Assembly: GCA_964196155.1 (NCBI GenBank)
Contig: CAXMRP010000070.1
Coordinates: forward strand, 1 to 7,290
Direction of reading: 5' to 3'
DNA from: CAXMRP01 sp964196155
GTDB taxonomy: Bacteria > Pseudomonadota > Alphaproteobacteria > Rhizobiales > Afifellaceae
Length of the DNA: 7,290 nt
Positions 7,239-7,290 of the stretch are shown one piece after another. Within the stretch, counting starts at the first letter, position 1. Each line of letters opens with the position of its first letter. The position numbers and the translations under genes were made by a program. The notes under the pieces are model-generated. The model was not told the DNA's origin. It worked only from the letters and a program-made list of their open reading frames with translations, and did not search any database.

Positions 7239-7274
7239 GAGCAAATCAGATCCTTCGTATTTTGCAACAAATAT

Positions 7275-7290
7275 GGAGATATCGGATGGT
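7275..7290 (+). other. Probable start of a further plus-strand gene at the window edge
   Basis: GGAG (7275-7278) is followed after seven bases by ATG (7286-7288), one base pair short of the window end. An alternative ATG at 7273 is in a different frame and has no Shine-Dalgarno sequence. Too little coding sequence is present to identify a product or prove the gene exists. Confidence 0.35.

Overview
The window reads as a piece of a GC-rich alphaproteobacterial chromosome. The best taxonomic pointer is the ParE sequence, whose TOPRIM region and the stretch after it (MTDADVDGAHIASLLITYFY, then FKGLGEM) follow the alphaproteobacterial form of topoisomerase IV subunit B. This placement is an inference from remembered family sequences; no search was run. 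I see no mobile element, tRNA, rRNA, CRISPR array or integration scar, and there is no gene-free stretch longer than about 205 bases.

Layout: four genes lie on the minus strand, read from right to left. They are parE (4327-6387), a RACo-type [2Fe-2S]/ASKHA corrinoid-activation protein interrupted by a one-base frameshift (2115-4177), a KefF/KefG-like NAD(P)H oxidoreductase (1399-2019), and a KefB/KefC-like K+/H+ antiporter (1399 down to the left edge, truncated inside its RCK/KTN domain). The last two overlap by one base (TAATG) and form a clear translationally coupled pair. A divergent 205-bp region (6388-6592) separates parE from a plus-strand thioredoxin/peroxiredoxin-like gene (6593-7138). 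A Shine-Dalgarno-like sequence and an ATG at the extreme right edge suggest that another plus-strand gene begins at 7286.

How the genes work together: the Kef pair is an electrophile-protection module, with K+ efflux gated by glutathione adducts and assisted by a flavodoxin-fold partner. ParE is housekeeping (chromosome decatenation with ParC, which is not in the window). The RACo-like protein would re-reduce an inactive corrinoid protein in a methyltransfer pathway, but no corrinoid protein or methyltransferase is visible here, so its partner must be outside the window. The thioredoxin-like protein is a soluble redox protein of unknown substrate.

No novel multi-gene system is evident. The points most worth checking are the frameshift at 3738-3741 (a four-A run that probably should be five), the orphan RACo context, the charged His/Glu/Gly-rich insertion in the antiporter, and several inverted or direct repeats in the intergenic regions.
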